Source: Tubiluchus corallicola (taxonomy: Eukaryota; Priapulida; Priapulimorpha; Priapulimorphida; Tubiluchidae). From it: a stretch of 64,000 nt of DNA. The position numbers were made by a program, and so were the translations under genes. This document shows, one piece after another, positions 35,301 through 50,300 of this stretch. The DNA lies in the NCBI GenBank assembly GCA_030141605.1, contig JAQGDQ010002375.1, forward strand, positions 62,001 through 126,000. Reading direction: 5' to 3'. The notes beneath the pieces are model-generated. The model saw nothing but the letters and a program-made list of their open reading frames with translations. It was not told the origin of the DNA and searched no databases. The stretch's first letter is position 1, and every line of letters starts with the position of its first letter.

Positions 35301-38300
35301 CAGTTACAAAAAGATAAATGCCACTTTGACAAATTTCAAGACACTATAGCTCTCTTGTTCTCTTGCACATTTTTAATCTCAAACAAAACTGGAAAAAATA
35401 TATGATAACCAAATTTGGTTGCTGTCTGCATGATAAAAAAGAGATTAATTTGAAGACAAATTGCAAAGCCTAAACAAAATTTGTCTTGGAGGAATTGGTA
35501 GCTGAGAAAACTCATGCCTCTGATCCTGATCATTTGGGTTTAATACTCGCTTTAGATTGTTTAATTTTTTTGTTATATTACCTGTGAGAGTCTACCTTGT
35601 AGGAAGAAGATGTGGCCATGATGCCTCTTCTGGTTAAGACATTTCATACATATATCATCATCCTATTCATTCTACTCTTTTTTTTAATTAAATTTTTGTT
35701 AACAGAGCAAGCTGATAAGTAATATTTCCTGGAAGCTCTCTGCACATACACAAGATTTTTTTTCAAGACTAGTGCACTCTGGGTGTCCTTATAATAATCT
35801 ATATCACTTGTATTACTTCTAGATAACCACAAAATGTTAATGTTCATCATGACGATAGTTAGTATTATTAGTTATTATTACGACTGTATGCCATTAATTT
35901 GGATATAACTGCGTGTTGGCAAAAATAAATAAACATCTAAACAATTTCCACACTTATTTTCCTATCTTTTTTATCTAGTTTTCTGTATTAGTTTCTATAT
36001 AGTTTCTATACTCATAGTTTCCATACTTACTTTCCTATCTTTTCCATCTAGCTTTGAGTATTCTATTGTCTTCATTCCAGCGTCAGCCCAATACAGCAGT
36101 GCCCTCTCCGAATCAATGGCCAACCCATTTGGCCAGGTAAGATTAGTACTGACAATAACAACACGGTTACTTCCGTCCATGCCGGCTCTTTCAATCTTGG
36201 AGTGTAGACCCCAATCAGTCCAAAAGAGAAACCTGTGTGAATGAATATTACTGTGAAGCAACTACAATGAATTTGCCCCAATGCTTGTGGACTCTATCAG
36301 AATGGAAGTAAAACACATTCAGACTACATGGCAACAAAAACAAATGGTTTAAGTGAAAACAGTGGTAAAGGGCAGAGTTGCAACTTTGTGGCACCGCATT
36401 TAAAGTTTTAATTATACTTCACTTTGTAATTTATCTAAAGTAGTTTCATAGTTGCCACTGTTAATAATTTGACTTGTTTTTCTTATCCTCAAGTGCATGG
36501 TGTAGGTTAATTAAACATAATCTTAATTAAATCCGTTTTCCTTAGATAAAACATTAGAAATAAATAAAAATGCCATATAATTATAATGGAATCCTCATGG
36601 TGCTGAATGGCTTCAAAGTGCTGTGTGGCTTCAAGGTGCTGGATGACTTCAAGGTGCTGGATGACTTCGAGGTGTTGGATGGTTTCAAGGTGCTGGATGA
36701 CTTCAAGGTGCTGGATGACTTCGAGGTGCTGGATGGTTTCAAGGTGCTGGATGACTTCAAGGTGCTGGATGGTTTCAAGGTGCTGGATGACTTCGAGGTG
36801 CTGGATGACTTCGAGGTGCTGGATGGTTTCAAGGTGCTGGATGGTTTCAAGGTGCTGGATGACTTCGAGGTACTGGATGACTTCGAGGTGTTGGATGGTT
36901 TCAAGGTGCTGGATGACTTCGAGGTGCTGGATGACTTCGAGGTGCTGGATGGTTTCAAGGTGCTGGATGACTTCAAGGTGCTGGATGACTTCAAGGTGCT
37001 GGATGGTTTCAAGGTGGTGCTGGATGACTTCGAGGTGCTGGATGGTTTCGAGGTGCTGGATGACTTCAAGGTGCTGGATGACTTCGAGGTGCTGGATGAC
37101 TTCGAGGTGCTGGATGGTTTCGAGGTGCTGGATGACTTCAAGGTGCTGGATGACTTCAAGGTGCTGGATGGTTTCAAGGTGCTGGATGACTTCAAGGTGC
37201 TGGATGACTTCGAGGTGCTGGATGGTTTCAAGGTGCTGGATGACTTCAATGTGCTGGATGACTTCAAGGTGCTGGATGACTTCGAGGTGCTGGATGGTTT
37301 CAAGGTGCTGGATGACTTCGAGGTGCTGGATGGTTTCAAGGTGCTGGATGACTGCAAGGTGCTGGATGACTTCGAGGTGCTGGATGGTTTCAAGGTGCTG
37401 GATGACTTCAAGGTGTTGGATGACTTCAAGGTGCTGGATGGTTTCATGATGCTAAACAGCTTCACATTTTTCAAGGAAATTAACTACTAAACTACAAGGC
37501 ATGACTCACCCGCCTATAGGATCTACAATAATGTCCCGTGGTCGATCCAGTTTTTCCCAAATAAGCACACTCCGCATACTCCCGTCAAGATTGGCTACTT
37601 CAATCTGATCCAGTCCCGAATCTGTCCAATACAGCTTACGACCCACCCAATCCAGAGCTAGCCCAGCAGGGGATTCTACACCAGCATCGATAACTACCTA
37701 AAAATAGCCAGAAATAATCATGGAGTTAGAACAGAAATTCAGTCTTCATTGGCACTTTTTTAACAATGACAAGCTGAAAAGAAACTAGTAAAGAAATCTT
37801 AGTTTTCTTTAAGTCACACCTATGAATGTAAGTGATACACACCTTCACGCAATGTAAGAATTGTTCTTTACAAATGCTTTTGTCTAATATTACCTCCTGA
37901 TTGGATCCATTCCAGTGAGCTCGACTTATGCGGTCGGTAGTAACATCTGTCCAATATATGTGACCATCTTCATCCCAGTCGAGTGCAACAGCACTTCGGA
38001 TGCCCTCTAGAGGTATTACTATATCCAACCGATCATCAGTGTCAAAAGAAATGCGACGGATGTCTGTTCTCCGCGCAAAGACCAGAAATTTGCTGATTTC
38101 TTTGCAAAGAAAAATAACCAGTCAATAAACGCAATGCAATTTGCTTTGATACTGACTCTCCATTAATATCCATAAATAATCAAAATGATCAAAATAGAAA
38201 ATTAGCATGTATCTAATAATAACACCTATTACAGATTATATTGTTTAAAAAGGTTCATACTTCATACTATATTCTATCAGACTTTAGATGTGCGTACGAA

Positions 38301-41300
38301 AAAGGCAAACTATTTCCTCATATCAGCTACAATTAAATGCATTAATTTTCATGAAAGCTTTAAAAAGATTATTGGGCAGATGTCAATTTGATAGAACAAA
38401 CCATACAAGAAAAACCACATACTCTTCACCGCAGCAAATATATGACAAGTCAAACACAATTACAATAAAATTACAATAAAATGAGCGTTATTATGTTACT
38501 ACAGGAGCAATCATTAACATTGATTAATCATGTAAAAACGTTACTACTTGCCATCGGCACACGTCTTCTTATCTAACAGAAGTCTAAAACCAGCTGGGCA
38601 ACCACATGAATAACCTTGTGCATTCAGCAAACAAAGATGGCTGCAACCGCCATTAAAATTTTTACATTTGTTGATGCCTAAAAGTTAAAAATACTGTTAG
38701 AGTGATAACATTATTTGCTATTGCACTATTTCTACAGCATAAAAACTGCAACATTCGTTGTTTTAATTCTAATTTGAAAACCGCCTTAGCAATTAACATT
38801 ATAAGACGATTTGTTAAGAAGTTGTTAGATGAAAGGATTCTGATTGCAATGAACTTCAATATGCAAGTAACAAGAACTCATGAAACACTTATATATACAA
38901 TTCAAATACATTGTGTAACATAATGCAGTGATTCTAACAATGTGCTTCTATTTTTCTTACGTTATTATTTCTAATTCATTACATTTGAAAATGATCTGAT
39001 CTTACAAGTACATACTATTTCTGCTTCACTGGTACTCTTGATTAATTTATATATATTTTAAATGTACTATTTTATATATATTTGATCCAGTTTGCTTATA
39101 ATTAACTACTACTAATATACTTTGCTTCTTGAATACTGCTTTATTGCTTTTATTTTTCACTTTCATTTGGCACAATTTGCATAATATTATACTTTCTACA
39201 ATTGCTTACCATAAATAGAATTTTGATTAATACTTTTCCTACATTCTTTATCTTTTGCTATAATAATGTTTACTGCCATGCAGTGATTAGTAGTTTCACT
39301 ATTTTAGGGATGGCTAACTATATGACCAACTTGGTCTTCTTTAAATATTGGATAATATTGTTAAGTAGTTTCCTGTGACTATTTGGAAAGCAGACAAATA
39401 AGTACTCGTTTTCTTATTCAAAAAGTCCTTTGTGTGCATAATGCCTAGCTTTATTTATCTTGCAAGCGAAACTTATGTAACCTCTTATTAATATTGACTT
39501 CCTTTCACTTTCTTATTTATCGGTTGAACTTAGCAAACTCTTTCCTGGTTTATCACTCGCTTTGCGACAAAAAACTGCAAAACAATTCACCCAAATTTCT
39601 CCAGGTGTCTGACGAACAGTCAGAACAATAGCAGACAATGGCCCAAGAACTCCGCACTTCCACCGTTTCATAAAATTAACGACTTTTTCAGATATTCTGT
39701 GGACAAATAGACAAGAGTAATTGATCGGCAAAGTCCTTGAGGAATTTTTTGAAGAATTACAGAGAATAAAACTTACCAGAAGCCTGGCGCAGGACATGGT
39801 AACTGCGGATATCCATAGGAAAGTGGAGATCTTTGTGGATTGTTTCTACCTCATCTCCGGTCACCTTATTAGCCGTGTTAATACTTTTAGTATGCCAATC
39901 AGTCCAATATACTTTGTCTTCAAATATTGTAACAGCAAATGGATGTGGCAAACCTAAAATGCATTTGACAATATTAACTTTTGTGGCACAAAATCAGGTT
40001 TGTCTCCTTAACAGGTAAAGTTGGTAAAATAAACTTGGTAAACATGCCAACCCACAAGAAAGCGAACTTACCACAAAAAAACTCATGTAGGTATTTACCA
40101 TGTTTCCATCTTGCAAACAAACTTACTGAACTAGACTATCTGCAGTATCTTTTACTCAGGGATGTTAAATGATACACATTTGCCGACACGATAATGATAA
40201 TCTGTTTTCAGATGGTAAGATACAATAAATTATTTCGAACGGTAAAAACGATACTGAACGTGTGGTTAGTTATTGTGTGCAAGGAGTCTCGGCGCATTGC
40301 AACAACCTATTTTTTGCAGGCTATTTCCCGATAAATGCATAGATACATGTAATTTATGACAAAGTTCTCTTCTTTGTTTAGTCAAAAAATAAAATAAACA
40401 CATGAGCTGTGGCAGAGAAATATATTTCGAGATTTATTCCTACATAATGTATTTATTTATATCAGCTGCAATGCCTTCACATAACCGGAAAAATGCCTCT
40501 AAAAATAATGCACTTGGCATTGTGTGTCAGTAAACCGAATGACAGTTGCTATTGTAGAAAGAAAAAACAAAAAGTATATTCAAACACTCTTATAAATAAC
40601 TCTTTTAATTTTTTTTGTGCATAAGTCTAGTGCACAAATGACGAAGCTATGTGAAATGATCTTATAATGGTGAGTGATATGCAGTGATACACACTAAATT
40701 CAATACGATAACGATATTCCTCGAATAATATTGATACGATAAGAATAAAAACTAATTTTTCACATGGATACAATAATACGTATCGTTATCATAACATCAC
40801 CAATTTTGCTATTATATCAAGCTTTATGTACACTTACGATGTGTTGTGTTTATATGACTACCGCCTGGATTTAAATATACATATAATATAAGCTAAAATG
40901 TCAGTACGTCGAACTGCAGTAATTATTTCTACAAAAGCAGTTAATACCACTGATACTACTGTACATTTAACATTACGCGACAAGTATTAAGAAAAATTCG
41001 ACACTCCTGATTGCGCTAAACTCTAAGAAGTATTTCCGCAGTAACAGAGGCATATAAGGCTTCTATTGCATGGTTCTTCTAACAGCTACGGTATGACCAT
41101 TTCTGACTGCTTATTATCTAATTTGTTTAACTAGTTGCATTTGTCACAGACGAACTTGGAACTAAAATAGGTTCCTTTCCAAATTTTCCTAGAGTTTACT
41201 TTCACTGATTTTTACATGTTTTACATTTATGCTCTTACTTTTGTCGACCTTTTACTCAGAACCTGTATATCACTCAGAAACTAACGGTTACTAAGGCCTA

Positions 41301-44300
41301 CAACAGACTACTTAAGTCTACAATACAATCAACTACATACATGTGAAACAACTGCAAAATTGTCATAAATCACATTCTAACTTCTAACTCAATAAATATC
41401 GTGAAGTTACCTTGACTAATAATACGTCTGCGCATGCTTCCATCCAAGTTTGCGCTTTCAATCACATGATGTTTGGCATCTGCCCAGTAAACTTTGTCTG
41501 CCGCATAATCGATCGTTAAACCATTAGGCCAGAAAAGTGTCGTGTTCGCTATGACCATGCGGTCACTACCGTCCATGCAAACCCGCTCGATACGAGGCCG
41601 TGAACCCCAGTCCGTCCAAAATATGGTCCTAGAAACAGGCAAAACCTTTGAATCAAGATGATCGGGATAATCACATGGTTTTAATCAGAATTCCTACTAA
41701 AAGCAGAAATAACAACTTTATTGTTCTATCATAAAATACATAACATTTAGAAAATTGCTATAACTTGGCTGGAATTGTTTAATACAAAGTATATTAACTA
41801 TGATTCTCTCTAGATGAAGAATGCTACAAACATATGTATATATATATAACTCTTACGCTGAAGTGTATTATTTAGCAAATATATAAATAATTGTATTTCA
41901 AAAGCACACGCATGCCAAGACAGTTCTTTACTTGAGACAGGGTTGTAAAGAAATTCAGTTCATGGAGCAAAGTTCAACTAACTAGTTTCTTCTTCAATAA
42001 CTTGGAAATGGGACTACTTTCCAACAGCAAAAGGAATGAATCTCGGGACTGAAATGAGTTGCATTTGTCACAGAGAACTTGGAACTAAAATGTGTTTCTT
42101 TCCAAATTCCTCTATAGTTAACTTTTGCTTTTTTACTTACTTATTTGGTTAAGCACCCCACAAGAAAGCAAAAGTTAGTTGTTTTCGGGAATATTTAAGT
42201 TGTACCAGCAGTTTCAGGTCATTTACCGTGGATAATTCTGTGCATAATGAACAAAAACAAGGCAGTGAACGGGAATTGAACTTAAGTTCCATTAGTTGCT
42301 AATGAACTGGAAGTAGTTCCTTTTCTAAAAACTTAAAGAAACTTGGGAACTTGAATTATTTCCTTTTGTCAAGAAGGAATTTGGAACGGAAGTTACTTCC
42401 TTTTCTTGCCAGAGACTTAGGAAGAAGAACTTTTTCTTAAAATGGATAAACTTTTACAGAGTAGTTACAACCCTGCTTTGGCAAAATATACTACCCTTGT
42501 GCTGGATGAGCTACGATGGCACGAGGCTTCTCAAGATTACTCCAGATGAGAACTTTTCGATTTTCACCATCCAAGCCCGAAACTTCTATGCGGGACGTAC
42601 CGGAGTCAGTCCAGAACAGCTTGTCAGTTATCCAGTCAACTGCCAAACCACCTGTATTGCAAAAATTTCATTTAACTGTAAATAAGTCTGAAAAGAATAG
42701 TATTTTACTACTGAAGAAACCCGTAAAGTAAAAACACCCATTTAACAAAGTTATCGTTTTGAAACTAGGGGCGCTCTCTAAATTTTAAACCGTTACCACT
42801 TGAAGTCATGCTTGCGGTGTAATTCATAAGTTTAATTGTATATATGTCAATTCTCAACAGACATGACATTAAATCACCAAAAATCAGCACTTTCTAATAG
42901 CAGCATTTTTGAAAGCAGTTATAAACATTGTTAAAATACAAATATGAATTCTAGTGATAAGAGTTTAAAATTTTGGTCGGCCACAAAAAATTGTTTCTGT
43001 CTTGCCTCATCGTGAGCTCAAATGATGTCAGTAGAAAGGATGAAAATTTTAAAAAAAAATTGTAAGCTTTGTAAATTGTGGACTTAAAATCGGTTGAAAT
43101 CAAAGTTTGTTCATTTTCCACCACTTAGCACTAATGTTTAGATTTCTTCAATGCACATTTCTTATGCTTTGTTTTTTAGTTTTCTGTTTCTCATTATTAA
43201 ATTATTGTATTATAACCAATTATCTATAGTTTCTTTTTTTCTATGATATGAACGTATCTTCAAATAATTATGGTACAAGCGGCACTACTACTCGGCCGTT
43301 AATATACTGATTTGGCGGAAAATACGATACTTTTTCGCCTCCAATACAACAATCAGCATCATATAAAACAGCAACATGGGCCAAGAATTAGCTGTAGAAA
43401 AATATTGCTGAGTCCCCACCAAAACAACAATGTTATGATAATTATTACATTTTACGTTTTAAATTCAAAAAATGCGCTTTCATGTGACTGCATCAGGTAG
43501 GTATCATGAACGTACAAAAAAAATTTCGGCCGTGTGTGCTATAAAACACGGCAATTAGACGAAAACAGAAGCATTTTTATTGTCGGTCTTAGTGATACTG
43601 CAACACTTACTAACATGTAACCTAACCACGAAAAGGCTCACGAACAAGTCATATAATTGTCTACTCAACAGATAAGTTACCTGGACTTTCTAATCCATTA
43701 GTAATTACATCCGAAACACCTGTCCCATTCAGGTAAGCTTTCTTTATTGCATCTAGTGTCACATCGGTCCAAAATATCAGTTGTCTCTTGGCATGAAAAT
43801 CCAAAGCAATGGCATTTTCCAAGTCATCCAGTACCATAGTGTATTCGGAATCGTCTGGCTTTACCCGGCGAATGTCAATGCGGTTTGCAAAAAGCAAGAA
43901 GAAGCCAGGTCCTGTCAAATTAAGTACAGTCTAATAAGCAAAACAATGGACAATTTATAAAAAAGCAAGATTTGGTTCAAAAATATCAGGATAATTTAAC
44001 ATCCAATATTCTCAATTCAAATCTTGGTTTTGAAACCAGATTTAGCAACTGAACAATTTGCCAGGTCAGAATGATCAAAATAACAGTCGATTCTTTCCTC
44101 ATTAAACTCGATGTAACTACAGATGTTTGAATCATGTAACCAAGGTTATAATGATTAGATCAGATCAGATTAGACTAGATTAGATTAGATTTACTATGTA
44201 CAATGCCAATGTGTACATGTACATGCAGAACAATATGTAACATATAAAGTTTATAAATCATCAGCACATGAAGACACATCAAGCCAACACTATAAGAAAT

Positions 44301-47300
44301 GTTGTGCAGTGTTAATAAATGGAAATTTTTACAAAACTAAAGGGTGCCTGCATCCACATTTCCACACGAAATAGTATGTGCAAAGTTTGTTTTGGCATTT
44401 TAAACCGTTTGGCCACGGCTTTTGACCTTTAGACCCTAAAAGTTTCTTGGTCATGGCCAAGACATATTGCTGTACCAATTTGGTGATTGCAGGTTTGTTT
44501 GCTTTGATTTTGTTGTGTGGACAGACATACGGAATGAACACATCTAAACACCCCACCCATGTACTGACTATCCTCTGCCCTGTAACTATGACTAAATCCA
44601 ATACCTTTAGCTTTGCAGCCTCTCCGGTCAGGTTTTAATTCGTATCCCTCTGCACAAGAACATTGGTAGGTGCCTTTTAAATTAGTACAGCGCTGACTGC
44701 ACACATCAAGTTCCTTACATTCGTTTATGTCTAAAGGGTAAAGTAAAAGACGTTACAAGAAACAAAATTAGGATGAACATTGTACCACACAAGGAAGCAG
44801 AAAAATTTCAAACTAAAACCAAAACATTAAATCGATACTGCCATGTAAACGGTTTTTCTGAAAATCTATTGCACACGATTATACTGAAAACTTGTTGTAG
44901 TTAATGTCTTGAACACTATAAACTCCTCAATTTTATCAATACTGACTATTTTAGTGAAATACTTAGGCAGAAACAGTGCAAACGTCTAAACTATTCATGT
45001 TTCTCTAGCTAAATAATATGCAGTAAGTCCTCGCTTAATGATGCTAATGTGTTCCAACAAAATGCGGCGTTAAGCAATACGTCGTTAGACGAAGCCAAAA
45101 TTTGCATAGAAAGTAATGTAAAAGAACCGAGATGAGTAAAGAAGTAAAAATTAAGACTGCTTAAATCACAGAAATTAAAGGTTTTATGAGTTTTATACAT
45201 GTTTCTACTGATTAATTTCTTTCTACTTACTTGAAGCTACCTATATATCTTAGTTACCTAGCTAGCAGTTTCTCTTAAAATGTTTCTCTCTAAACTCTAA
45301 AACTTTCTCTTTAAACCTTAAACATTAATGCTTAAGTCTAGGTAGCAGTTAACAATAAACACTGCAGAGTCAAAGCCTGGGGCGACCTTGTATTTACTAG
45401 TCATCTGGAAGCATATACATGTATAATAATTGCACTATTTAAGTTGCTAGTGCGTTTTTAGAACATGCACTGTTTTAATGCATGAAACTAGTTCTTGCTG
45501 ACAAGTTGTTTATAAAATAAAAATTGGCTTTGACCAAAGTAAAAAAATCGTCATTAAAGTGAAACGCACATTGTTATGTGAAAAAAGGTTTCAGATGTTC
45601 AGCATTGCTAAAACGAAACTGCTAAATGGGGAGTTGTTAAGCGAGGACTTACTGTACTGCATTGCTTTAATGTAGTAATTAAAAACGAAATAGCCTCACC
45701 TAAACATGACCGTCCGTCTGAATCAAGCTGATATCCCGGATGACAGGCACACTGTGTGCCTTGAGGTGTTGCAATACACTTGTGCTCACAGAGAGAATTA
45801 TCCTCCATACACGACAATGCCGGATCTGTAACAATGCATGGCAAGATGTATCAAACTCACTTTTTATCAAGATGTAACCACTTTCTTCAAATTTTTTCCT
45901 TGACTATACTTAGTTTAAAAAAATTTAATGACAGGATTTTTTTTTCTGTCATAACATGGACACGACAAGAACTGACTTAATATATACAGCACTTGCCGCC
46001 CAAAAAATAGTGCACTGTTCTAAGCTGTTGTACAAGTGTGTATCATTATCCAAACACAGAAATTTTTTTCTATTTCAAAAGGAGAGTAACAGTCACCGAG
46101 CGGCAACATTGCTCAAAACCAAACCGGGCGAAACAGCGTGTACTTAAAAAAAGGAATATTATAACATCCAAATCACAATTACTAAAATTGCTGATTAGAA
46201 AAATAGCTCTAAGGGCTAACATAATAACATAAATATGAACTGTAGGCTTAGGACTGCTAACAATAGCTGCTTACTGCAAGTGTGAAGCGGCGCTTCGTCA
46301 CTGCTGTCCAAACAATCACGTTTACCGTCACACACATGATGGTCACCAATGCACTGACCATTATTACAACGAAACTGACCACGAGCGCATTGAACAACCA
46401 ATGTGCTGTTGCCTAAAAATCAGAAACAACATATTAAGTACTATATTAAGTGTGTTGTCAATGAAACCAGGAATCCAAGGCGTTAACATCAAACTTCAAT
46501 CCACAAAACTGTTTAGTGTCAAAAGAAATATTTGTACTTACCTGCCGCACTTAATTACATTAATTTTGTAAACTGACAATAAATTTATTTGAAAAAAATA
46601 AAGTTTTTATAACAAGTTGCAACACTAAAGTAAACAATGTTAGAGTTTTAAAGCCCTGTTGCAAGCCAAAACAATTTGCTTAAAATCAAGGCCGATCTAG
46701 TGAATTTGTTAAATCTAGTGAATTATTATGCACAAATCTCAGTATATAGACAACTCAGAATCTACAGAAAATTCAAGTGAGCTGCAATTCGAGTGGCTAG
46801 CATGACAATGCGTTTTACAAGGTACGACTTCAGCAGAAATTACTTTTTTTAACAAAATTACAGGTAGCCCAATGTACATTTAAACCGCCTGCCTTGTCAT
46901 TGATACAAAGCCTCGTACGACTGTCCGTTCAAGCAAGTGAACTTTGCGATTTTCAACTTTTCGATACTTTCTTGAATGCCATGAATCTTTCCCAACCTAC
47001 TTAAAAATAAAATATTGCTGACATTGTCAGAAGAAAGAGACACTGGGAACAAGAACCCTTCCAACAAGACCAATGTTGTAGCTGACAAGCTTTAATTACG
47101 CAGTGCCCCTTCACTATATGCAGGGCTCCCAATTTGAAAGTGGCATTTTTTTATGAACATAAATTTTGCAAATACTTCTTTTTTGTTAAATCTAGTTACT
47201 TAATAATTAAATAAAGATCTTACCACAGTCCTCTTCATCTGAATCATCATTACAGTCCAGTTCACCGTCACAGTGCCACGTTTCATGTATACACTGACCG

Positions 47301-50300
47301 GACTTGCACTGGAATGCCCCGGGTTCACACGTTGCAGACGCTGGAAAAGCAGTACAAGTGAAACAAAGACTGAGCAAAAAAATTTAAAGTTAAATGAATC
47401 AATTAAATACTACGCTAAGTTGGAAATTTAAACTAAGTATAGTACACAGTCTTTAGACACGTGCAAAATCCATTTCAAAGTTCTTCAAGGAAATCAAACT
47501 TTTTTAATGTGTGTTTTCGCTTGAATTTGTCATGTTTTCCATTTCTTCACTTGTTTGTTTGTTCATTTTTGTATGTGCACAAAATAAATTAGTTTCAGAC
47601 ACTTGTCTTGGGAAATGTCCAGCTGTCATTTTAGAGAAACTTTTCATCTGGTGGGCCTGGCTGGGTTTGGGGATTAAGAAAAAATAAGCGTGATGCAATG
47701 GATAGGATGTGCGGCCTTAATAAGTGTGTTGTTTTGATTTGTTTGCTACTTAATTAAAATGAAAAACTTTCTTTAGCTTTACTCTTGCACCAGCTGTACA
47801 ATGAAATAGTGCAATCCTTCTGCATTCACTTAAAATAATTTTTTGGCAGGTAAGTAATAAAGGCTGGTAAATAATAACTCACAACAGTCGACTTCATCAG
47901 ACTTGTCGTCACAATCAGCATCAGCATCACACCTCCACTCCTGGTTGATACACTGTCCGCTCTTACAGCGAAACTCCTCTTCCTGGCATTGAGCCTCAAC
48001 TGCAAAAGAGGGAAAGTTTTAAACTTGTATTAAGGTTTGTTGCTGGTACGCGAAGTCATCCAAGGTCATTAGTAAAATCATATGAGTAATTTATTTGAAT
48101 AGTCAGCAATTTTTTGGCAGCAGAAAAAACCCGGTTAATTTAGTAATTCCTCTAAAATATCCGACACTAGAAAAGGAGTATTATAATGATCACAAAACAA
48201 CATGTAGTCAATATCAACAGTTATATAGTTTTATATTTCAGAAACATAAAAACATCAGGTTAAATAGAACAGCAAAGTTTTCTTACATAATGCAAGTATT
48301 TGCAAGTTCGACTCGACAAACGGCAATGTTATTCTAAACCAGACCTTGCATATTTTACAGAGCAAATAATAACAATTACTATTTGTATTTACATGTAAAT
48401 TGTAATTTAGGAAAGACTCGGTGGCTGAGTGGATTCAAGGGTTCTGGGTTCGAATCCCACTTATATAGAGATTTTTCGAGAGCCATATACCATCTGATCA
48501 GAACTTTGTGGTTGCTTTTCTAGGTCTACTCATGTACTGGTCTACTCAATACCTGGTCATGTACTAAGGGAAGAAGGGTTTCAACTGACCAATGTCGGAA
48601 TTTTCTATGTAGAAAACTGGCTGTGATATAAAAAGAGTCATTTTTGAAGTGAAATGAGAACATAATGTTTAATTGCCATTAATTCCTCGGCAACACTTAG
48701 AAGTTGGGACATTAGGTTGTTCAAATACGAAATGAACAAAACATACCATCGGTACAGTTGACTTCGTCACTCCAGTCCCCGCAGTCGTTGTCATGGTCAC
48801 AACGATACACGCCCTCTATGCACCGTCCATAGCTGCACTGAAACTCGCCAGGCTTACATTTTTTGACTACTACAGCTGTAAATAAAACATTCAAATTCAG
48901 TCAATATAAGCAGTTCGCTGATTGGGGTTGAATGAATTACTGTTGAAACATAATTCGATTAAAATTATAAAAGTTAACGGTAAATATAAAATAAAATAAA
49001 AAGCACTGTTTTGCACAGCATTAGTTAGTATTTAACAATTTCTCTTACATACATAAACATGCTAGTTGTGCCATGTCACAAAAGCCATCAAAACGTAAAG
49101 CTGTTTTTGGGGACATTTATTTTTACTAATTAATAGTCATTGGACAGCACATTTTGTAAAGTTAACAAATGCTGTGTTAAAATAGCATTTATGAGAAAAT
49201 AATTATTTGTAACAACGCGCCAAATGATTTCTGCCAAGGAAAGAAAAGAACTTTTTACTGAAAAAACTTCGTTTAAGCAGAAACAGCTTTAACATTCGAA
49301 AACAAATCATAAAAAAGCACAAATGGTAGAATTTTGCTTTTCATTTTGTTATATTCTTCCTAACTTTTGCAATTTTAATAACAATAATTTTTCATAAATT
49401 CATCTGTCTGTCATAAAAACCATACAGGTTCTAAACAAAGGCTTGTGAATAATGGAAATCATGTAAATCATGGAATAATGTGCCTCAAATAAACCTTAAC
49501 TTGGTTCATACTCACAACAATTTCTCTCGTCTGAGCCATCTTCACAATCTGCCTCACCATCGCATCGCCATGACAACTGTATACAGTTTCCATCCTGACA
49601 GGCAAATTCTTTTTCTGAGCAAGTACTGCGATCTAAAACAGACAAAAACTTTGTAATTCCAGCCAACAGATGGCAGCACAAAACACAAGCAATACACATC
49701 ACGTTTACACAAAGTGTGCATAACCAGTACCATTCTGGTTACGCAAAGTGAACACGCACCACATTTTTCATCGCTATTGTCGCCACAGTCATCATCACCA
49801 TCACAAGTCCACTTTGACCTGATGCAGTTCCCGTTATCACATTTGAATTCGTCTTCTGTACAGTTTTTGGGTTCTGAAAATGGAAATATTAGAAGATACT
49901 TGCGGCGAAAATTAAACATAAATATTGAACATAGTGACTAACACCATAGTCACTTATCACTTTTTTTTCACAGAGAATCTAAAAGCTTTACGTAAAAAGA
50001 CCAACAACAACCCAGAGAAAAAACTACTAACAGCATAATTTTAGCATATTTGTAGAGTTATTTAAATTCTAAGATTTTTTTACATTCACTTCATGAGAAT
50101 GTTAACAACACATAGATGAAATGTTCGATTTTGTTAACAAAGATTTTAGCATTTGGCAGTGATGCCTAAAGCTTGGTTGTGATGGTTTTGTTGTCACATG
50201 TATCTTCTATTACAAGCCACAGTTTTCATCGTAGGTGTCGTGGAGATGCTACAGACCATTGCACAGCCCAATTTTTCACTTTCTCAAAACAGCCCCCAAA

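Larger units (their letters stand above)
38548..43911 (-). other. LRP4: LRP4: propeller 1 and its EGF module
   Basis: Exons 43681-43911, 42495-42651, 41411-41628 and 39777-39953 encode the six blades (IFWTDV, LFWTDSG, IFWTDWG, VYWADA and VYWTDWH motifs). Exon 38548-38677 encodes the EGF module ([14 protein letters not shown]). In vertebrates this first propeller is the agrin-binding one. A hAT-like element ends 19 bases from the donor side of exon 42495-42651. Confidence 0.94.

Noticed and set aside
48411-48460. Functional tRNA gene
   Set aside because: A and B boxes are only 14 bases apart and the anticodon arm is absent.
20933-49919. Many small YWTD, EGF and LDLa frames as separate genes
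   Set aside because: Phases and splice borders join them into one LRP4 reading frame from 56215 to 20933.
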